Position numbers and translations under genes: made by a program. A stretch of DNA of 10,957 nt from DATJLQ01 sp035509415. GTDB lineage: Bacteria; Pseudomonadota; Alphaproteobacteria; JACZXZ01. The notes below the pieces were generated by a model that worked only from the letters and a program-made list of their open reading frames with translations, had not been told where the DNA came from and searched no databases. The stretch lies in assembly GCA_035509415.1 (NCBI GenBank), contig DATJLQ010000156.1, positions 1 through 10,957 on the forward strand, in the 5' to 3' direction. The first letter of the stretch is position 1, and each line of letters begins with the position of its first letter. Below are positions 7,226 to 10,957 of the stretch, piece by piece.

Positions 7226-7516
7226 TCAGAGATTTGCGTAGGTAATCCTGAAGTTCTTGATGAGCGCGAGAAGAGGCGTGTCGAACGGCGCTGGCACGGG
7301 CGCCAGCTCCGCGATCCAGGCATAGAGGTCCGTGTCGGCGACCTCGAGCAACGCCTCGAACCCGTCGAGCCCGGCCCCGTCGAGCTCGGCCAGATGCCGG
7401 TCCGCGAAGCCGCCCATGACGAAATCGAGCTCGCGCGTACCCCGGTGCCAGGCGCGGAAGCGGAGGCGCTTCAGGCGTAGCGCCTGGGGGTCGGCTGGGA
7501 GGGGGGCGTCGGTCAC
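7226..7516 (-). CDS. sdhE: Succinate dehydrogenase assembly factor SdhE (YgfY/Sdh5 family)
   Basis: This small cytoplasmic factor promotes covalent FAD attachment to the flavoprotein subunit of succinate dehydrogenase. It has 96 residues, close to the usual 85-100. The family signature RGxxE appears as RGTRELD, with Arg25, Gly26 and Glu29, followed by the conserved acidic helix region FADRHLAELD and the DTDLYAWI segment typical of the fold. The start is a GTG at 7516, supported by GAAAGGA (complement of 7524-7530) 7 bases upstream. It is the first gene of a two-gene unit with mfd. The pairing is functionally unrelated but, from memory, recurrent in alphaproteobacteria, often with recG divergent. 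Transcription probably starts near 7624, leaving a leader of about 108 bases with hairpins. Confidence 0.93.
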   Translation of the reverse strand: MTDAPLPADPQALRLKRLRFRAWHRGTRELDFVMGGFADRHLAELDGAGLDGFEALLEVADTDLYAWIAELAPVPAPFDTPLLALIKNFRITYANL

Positions 7517-7523
7517 GCGCGGG

Positions 7524-7530
7524 TCCTTTC
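7524..7530 (-). promoter_or_regulatory. Ribosome binding site deciding the GTG start of sdhE
   Basis: GAAAGGA on the minus strand lies 7 bases before the GTG at 7516. There is no nearby in-frame ATG, so this site settles the start. Confidence 0.65.
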
Positions 7531-7566
7531 AGGGCTTTCGGGCCGGCTTTCGGCCAAACGCCAGCG

Positions 7567-7590
7567 CCCCCAAGGGAAATCCCGAGGGGG
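7567..7590. repeat. GC-rich inverted repeat in the sdhE leader
   Basis: CCCCC (7567-7571) pairs with GGGGG (7586-7590). Inside them GGG (7574-7576) pairs with CCC (7581-7583), with a two-by-two mismatch between and an AAAT loop. It lies within the predicted 5' untranslated region of sdhE-mfd. It could fold in RNA or act as a DNA operator; neither is shown. Confidence 0.55.
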
Positions 7591-7600
7591 TGCGTGCGCC

Positions 7601-7619
7601 CGCCCGGCGTCGCCGGGCG
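7601..7619. repeat. Perfect 8-bp hairpin near the predicted sdhE transcript 5' end
   Basis: CGCCCGGC (7601-7608) and GCCGGGCG (7612-7619) form a perfect stem with a 3-base loop. No T-run follows on either strand, so it is not a standard terminator. It sits about 12 bases downstream (minus strand) of the candidate sdhE promoter -10 box. It also occupies the position of the -35 region of any recG promoter using the shared -10. Confidence 0.6.
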
Positions 7620-7630
7620 CTGCGGTCTAG

Positions 7631-7659
7631 GATATAAGACCGGGAACGCGCGGTGTCAG
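7631..7659 (-). promoter_or_regulatory. Candidate sdhE-mfd promoter
   Basis: On the minus strand, CTGACA (complement of 7654-7659) matches the sigma-70 -35 box at 5 of 6 positions. After exactly 17 bases comes TATATC (complement of 7631-7636), 4 of 6 for the -10. Box quality, spacing and position make this the best promoter match in the window. Confidence 0.5.
7633..7638 (+). promoter_or_regulatory. Candidate -10 box for recG
   Basis: TATAAG on the plus strand lies 49 bases before the recG ATG and overlaps, base for base, the -10 of the divergent sdhE promoter. The upstream -35 position is GC-rich and has no recognisable TTGACA-like hexamer, so the call is weak. Confidence 0.3.
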
Positions 7660-7687
7660 CACCTTCGACCCTCCAAAGCGGCAGCCC

Positions 7688-9769
7688 ATGCGCCCCGAGA
7701 TCCTGTTTCCGCTGTTCAAGCCCATCACTTCGCTCCCGGGCGTCGGCCCGCGGATCGGGAAGCTTTACGGACGCCTCGGGATCGAGCGCGTACTGGATCT
7801 CTTGTGGCACCTTCCGGTCGCGATCATCGACCGGCGCTACGCACCCAAGATCGCCGAAGCCATCGACGGCCAGTTCGCGACCCTCACGGTCTGGGTCGAC
7901 CGGCACGAGGCGCCGCGTACGCCCCGCCTGCCCTACCGCGTGCGTTGCCGGGACGAGACCGGATTCATGGCCCTGGTCTTCTTCCACGCGCAGCCGGACT
8001 ATCTCGAGAAGACGCTTCCCGTGGGCGCGCAGCGTGTGGTGAGCGGGCGGCTCGAGAAGTTCCGGGACGAGCTTCAGATCACCCATCCGGACCGCATCGG
8101 CACGCTCGACGAGCTCGACCAGATCAAGAGCGTCGAGCCGGTCTATCCGCTCACCACGGGCCTCACCCTGCGCACGGTCGGGAAGGCCATGCGCGCGGCC
8201 CTCGATACGGCGCCCGAGCTCCCGGAATGGATCGACGCGGCTTACATGAAGCGCGAGGGTTGGGCGCCGTGGCGCGCGGCCCTCCGCGCGGCCCACACGC
8301 CGAAGGAATCCGAGGATACTTCGCTCGCGACACCCTGGCGCGCGCGCCTCGCCTATGACGAGCTCTTGGCGAACCAGCTCGCGGTCGCCCTCGTGCGCGC
8401 GCACCTGAAACGCCTCGCGGGCCGCCCCATCAAGGGCGACGGCCATCTCCGCGCGAAGGCGATCGCCGCCCTGCCCTACGCCCTCACCAAGTCCCAGGAG
8501 CAGGCGGTCGCCGACATCGTCCGGGACATGGCGGGCGAGACGCGCATGCTGCGCCTCCTCCAAGGCGACGTCGGCAGCGGCAAGACCGTCGTCGCCTTCA
8601 TGGGCTTGCTCAACGCGGTCGAGGCGGGCGCCCAGGGTGCGATCATGGCGCCGACCGAAATCCTCGCGCGCCAGCATTTCGCGACCATCGCACCCTTGGC
8701 CCAGGCGGTCGGCGTGCGCGTGGCCTTGCTCACGGGCCGCGACAAGGGACGGCCGCGCCAGGTCGTCCTCGACGGGCTCCGGGACGGCTCGATCGGCATC
8801 GCGATCGGGACCCACGCGCTGTTCCAAGAGGAGGTCGAGTTCGACGATCTGGTGCTCGCCGTGGTCGACGAGCAGCATCGCTTCGGCGTGCATCAACGCC
8901 TCATGCTCGCCTCCAAGGGCCGGGCACTCGACCTGCTGGTGATGACCGCGACGCCGATCCCGCGCACGCTTCTGCTCGCGGCCTATGGCGACATGGACGT
9001 CTCGCGCCTCACCGAGAAGCCCGCGGGGCGGAAACCGATCGACACGCGCACGATACCGCTCGAGCGCTATGACGAGGTGATCGAGGCCCTGAAGCGCGCG
9101 CTAGCCAAGGGTGCCAAGATTTTCTGGGTCTGCCCGCTGGTCGAGGAATCCGAGCTCGTCGACCTCGCCGCCGCGAGCGAGCGCCACGCGGAGCTCTCGG
9201 CGCGCTTTCCGGGCAAGGTGGCGCTCGTCCATGGCCGGCTCAAATCGAGCGCCAAGGACGCGGCGATGGAGGCCTTCGCCCATGGCGCGGCCCAAATCCT
9301 GGTCGCGACCACGGTGATCGAGGTCGGCGTCGACGTGCCCGACGCGACCGTGATGGTGATCGAGCATGCGGAGCGTTTCGGCTTGGCGCAGCTCCATCAA
9401 TTGCGCGGGCGCATCGGGCGCAGCGACAAGCCGGCGACATGCCTCCTGCTTTACGCCGCACCGCTCGGCCAAGCGGCCAAGGCGCGCCTCGCGATCCTGC
9501 GCGAGACCGAGGACGGGTTCCGCATCGCCGAGGAGGATTTCCGCCTACGCGGGCCCGGCGAGATGCTCGGCACGCGTCAAAGCGGGATGCCCGAGTTCCG
9601 CCTGGCCGACCTTGCCGCGCACGAGCAATTCCTCACCGCCGCGCGCCACGACGCGCGTTTGGCGCTCGAGCGCGATCCCGACCTCAAATCGCCGCGCGGC
9701 GAGGCGCTGCGCGTATTGCTCTATCTTTTCGAGCGCGACGGTGCGGTCAAATATCTGAGATCGGGCTAG
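7688..9769 (+). CDS. recG: ATP-dependent DNA helicase RecG
   Basis: RecG remodels stalled replication forks, R-loops and branched recombination intermediates. The 693 residues match the usual length. The N-terminus has the helix-hairpin-helix-like SLPGVGPRIGKLYGRLGI, followed by LLWHLPVAIIDRR and the OB-fold wedge domain (about 55-150). The helicase core shows Walker A GDVGSGKT at 293-300 (Lys299), APTEILARQH, DEQHRFG from 394, TATPIPRTL from 420, VEVGVDVPDATVMVIEHAERFGL, and QLRGRIGRSD from 571. The C-terminal RecG region follows with LRGPGEMLGTRQSG. All motifs are intact. The start is the ATG at 7688; no strong Shine-Dalgarno is visible. It is divergent from sdhE-mfd, and its 3' end overlaps the convergent FkbM-type gene by 23 bases. 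Confidence 0.98.
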   Translation: MRPEILFPLFKPITSLPGVGPRIGKLYGRLGIERVLDLLWHLPVAIIDRRYAPKIAEAIDGQFATLTVWVDRHEAPRTPRLPYRVRCRDETGFMALVFFHAQPDYLEKTLPVGAQRVVSGRLEKFRDELQITHPDRIGTLDELDQIKSVEPVYPLTTGLTLRTVGKAMRAALDTAPELPEWIDAAYMKREGWAPWRAALRAAHTPKESEDTSLATPWRARLAYDELLANQLAVALVRAHLKRLAGRPIKGDGHLRAKAIAALPYALTKSQEQAVADIVRDMAGETRMLRLLQGDVGSGKTVVAFMGLLNAVEAGAQGAIMAPTEILARQHFATIAPLAQAVGVRVALLTGRDKGRPRQVVLDGLRDGSIGIAIGTHALFQEEVEFDDLVLAVVDEQHRFGVHQRLMLASKGRALDLLVMTATPIPRTLLLAAYGDMDVSRLTEKPAGRKPIDTRTIPLERYDEVIEALKRALAKGAKIFWVCPLVEESELVDLAAASERHAELSARFPGKVALVHGRLKSSAKDAAMEAFAHGAAQILVATTVIEVGVDVPDATVMVIEHAERFGLAQLHQLRGRIGRSDKPATCLLLYAAPLGQAAKARLAILRETEDGFRIAEEDFRLRGPGEMLGTRQSGMPEFRLADLAAHEQFLTAARHDARLALERDPDLKSPRGEALRVLLYLFERDGAVKYLRSG

Positions 9770-10574
9770 GCGCCGTGCGGCCCGCCGCGTAACGCTCGCG
9801 CGGAACGGCGATCGTATCCCAGACCGGATGATCGAGAGGCACGGGCCGCTCCGCAGCACCGTCGAGCATGACGTAGTCGCAGCGCCGGAAGAAATCGCCC
9901 ATCGGCGCCCAAAGCTCCTTGGGCCCCTCGATGAGGATCGCGGGGCGGCAGCGGGCGATGGTGTCCGCGCCGCCCTCGAGCACGCGCATCTCGGCGCCCT
10001 CGACGTCGATCTTGAGGACGCTCGGCGGCTCGAGCGTGCGCGCGAGCGTGTCGATGCGCGCGGTCTCGGTTTGGCGTGTCTCGAGTGCGCGGAATTCCTG
10101 CGCGTGCCACGGGCCCGCCTTGTCGAGCTTGTTCATGGCGCGGCTGTATTTCGAAACATGGAATCGCGCGACGCCGTCGCGGTCCGCGAGTGCTAGCGCA
10201 TGGACCGAGACGCGGAGCCCGGCATTGCAGTCGAGGCGCAGGCTGCATTCGAGCTTGGCCGCGAGATCGCGGTCGGGCTCGAAGGCGTGGACCCTGCCCT
10301 CCTTCGCCTTGAGCGAAGCGGGCAGCGCGAACATGCCGAGATGGGCGCCCACGTCCCAGACGATCGAGCGCGCCTCGACCCAGTCGCGGATGAAGCGCCG
10401 GTGCACCGGCTCGACCGAGAGCCCGCGCGGGTCGAGGAGCTTGAGGCGGCCCGCGCCGGAGACATAGGCCTCGAACCCGCCGTCGTCGGTCGCGCAACGC
10501 CGGCGCAGGTAAATCGGCGCCAAGGATCGGAGCAGGATTCTGCGCCACAGCGGCGACGTCGCGCCGATCCCCAT
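9747..10574 (-). CDS. FkbM family methyltransferase
   Basis: This is a predicted SAM-dependent O-methyltransferase of the FkbM family, 275 residues. The family acts on hydroxyls of polyketides, sugars or glycans; the substrate here is unknown. Visible motifs are SAM motif I VWDVGAHLG (72-80), the acidic loop HAFEPD (96-101), the family hallmark VLKIDVEGAEMRVLEGG (186-202), and PAILIEGP (211-218). No signal peptide or clear membrane segment is visible. I chose the ATG at 10574 because GGGGAGG lies just upstream (complement of 10579-10585, 4-base spacer). A longer open frame from a GTG at 10736 would translate into the hairpin of the palindromic element and is not credible as protein. The stop lies inside the 3' end of recG, on the opposite strand. 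No sugar-transferase or polysaccharide genes are beside it, so the pathway cannot be inferred from context. Confidence 0.9.
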   Translation of the reverse strand: MGIGATSPLWRRILLRSLAPIYLRRRCATDDGGFEAYVSGAGRLKLLDPRGLSVEPVHRRFIRDWVEARSIVWDVGAHLGMFALPASLKAKEGRVHAFEPDRDLAAKLECSLRLDCNAGLRVSVHALALADRDGVARFHVSKYSRAMNKLDKAGPWHAQEFRALETRQTETARIDTLARTLEPPSVLKIDVEGAEMRVLEGGADTIARCRPAILIEGPKELWAPMGDFFRRCDYVMLDGAAERPVPLDHPVWDTIAVPRERYAAGRTAPSPISDI

Positions 10575-10578
10575 CTCG

Positions 10579-10585
10579 CCTCCCC
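10579..10585 (-). promoter_or_regulatory. Ribosome binding site deciding the FkbM-gene start
   Basis: GGGGAGG on the minus strand, 4 bases before the ATG at 10574. It is a strong Shine-Dalgarno match with a slightly short spacer, and it supports the shorter protein. Confidence 0.65.
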
Positions 10586-10662
10586 GCGCGGCGCGTGCCA
10601 AGCCTGCGCCTGCCGCCCGAGCATAGCGCGCGGCGGAGGGTCGCGCGAGCCCGCCCTCGGGC

Positions 10663-10817
10663 CGGTAGTGACGCAGTTTGAAACTCCGGCCATGGTCCAA
10701 GCTCGCGTCATCACCGGGCTTGTCCCGGTGATCCACGTCTTTCCAGCGCTAAGGCGTGGATGGCCGGACCAAGTCCGGCCATGACCCATGCCAGGATTTC
10801 AAACTGAGGCACTACTG
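10663..10817. repeat. Palindromic intergenic element with terminal inverted repeats (MITE- or REP-like)
   Basis: The outer arms GTAGTGACGCAGTTTGAAA (10665-10683) and its partner TTTCAAACTGAGGCACTAC (10797-10815) match at 17 of 19 positions. A CNG match extends just beyond them. Inside lie two strong hairpins: a 9-bp stem 10710-10718 / 10724-10732 and a 10-bp stem 10760-10769 / 10773-10782. ATCCACG (10731-10737) also pairs with CGTGGAT (10755-10761), so the 79-base core 10707-10785 is itself a large imperfect palindrome. TCCGGCCATG occurs twice, at 10685 and 10774. The core resembles dispersed intergenic repeats I remember from Hyphomicrobiales and relatives. No clear target-site duplication is visible. 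The element encodes nothing and sits about 90 bases upstream of the FkbM start. Confidence 0.75.
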
Positions 10818-10957
10818 CCAATCGAGGTTGCAAGAATTTTAGTATTATGTTAGCGAATTCTCGGTTGGCCGACGCACCGAGGCATCAGGCGCCGGCGAAT
10901 CGAACGGGGGATCCTTTCTCGAGATCTCGCGAGCTGCCGGGCTCATGACGCCGAGCC
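10818..10957. other. Right-edge region without a recognised gene
   Basis: Nothing codes convincingly here. An AT-rich patch (about 10829-10860) is followed by GC-rich DNA with a run of short palindromes (10889-10897 and 10909-10932). A 33-codon open frame on the plus strand from the ATG at 10847 to the TGA at 10946-10948 has no Shine-Dalgarno and no familiar sequence. An ATG at 10945 could open a gene that continues beyond the window, but only four codons are visible. I found no tRNA. Confidence 0.5.

Noticed and set aside
7529..8896. Minus-strand open frame of 455 codons opposite the 5' half of recG
   Set aside because: It is antisense to conserved RecG domains and has shadow-like composition with no known motif.
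10590..10610. TGGCAC-like sigma-54 -24 element upstream of the FkbM gene on the minus strand
   Set aside because: The matching -12 TTGC element is absent at the required spacing.
10575..10736. N-terminal extension of the FkbM protein from the GTG at 10736
   Set aside because: The extra 54 residues would be translated partly from the hairpin of the palindromic element. The ATG at 10574 has a strong ribosome site and gives a normal-length protein.
10900..10957. Possible tRNA-like end (TTCGATT on the minus strand; CGGGCTCAT on the plus strand)
   Set aside because: The flanking bases do not form the required T-arm or anticodon stems, and no acceptor stem can be paired.

Overview
The window is GC-rich, compact coding DNA from a bacterium that is most likely an alphaproteobacterium, perhaps Hyphomicrobiales or a neighbouring order. 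The reasons are the very high G+C at third codon positions, the block recG / sdhE / mfd with recG divergent from a coupled sdhE-mfd pair, and a dispersed-type palindromic intergenic repeat of a style common in that class. The order-level guess is inference.

Left part (1-2640, minus strand): a small secreted beta-fold protein of unknown function, then a fatty acyl-CoA synthetase of the AAE/DmdB-like type, then a short-chain dehydrogenase whose 3' end lies outside the window. The synthetase and dehydrogenase are 39 bases apart and probably co-transcribed, which suggests acyl-CoA or beta-oxidation-type catabolism. A 14-bp tandem repeat lies between the secreted protein and the synthetase.

Middle (2764-3555, plus strand): a FrnE-like DsbA-family thiol oxidoreductase without a signal peptide, ending in a 46-residue tail with 19 histidines. 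It is divergent from the secreted protein. A 179-base relatively AT-rich gap follows, holding inverted repeats and a probable terminator for mfd.

DNA-repair block (3735-9769): mfd (transcription-repair coupling factor) and sdhE (SDH flavinylation/assembly factor) on the minus strand, separated by 2 bases. recG (branched-DNA helicase) diverges from them across a 171-base region in which candidate -10 boxes overlap on the two strands and GC-rich hairpins lie in the predicted sdhE leader.

Right part (9747-10957): an FkbM-type methyltransferase converges on recG, and their 3' ends overlap by 23 bases. Upstream of it is an approximately 155-bp element with 19-bp imperfect terminal inverted repeats (17/19) around a double hairpin. 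Beyond it is a short AT-rich patch and a cluster of small palindromes with no convincing gene.

Most of the window is ordinary housekeeping sequence. I see no phage, CRISPR, toxin-antitoxin or obvious defence system. The items most worth a second look are the histidine-rich DsbA tail and the palindromic element upstream of the FkbM gene.
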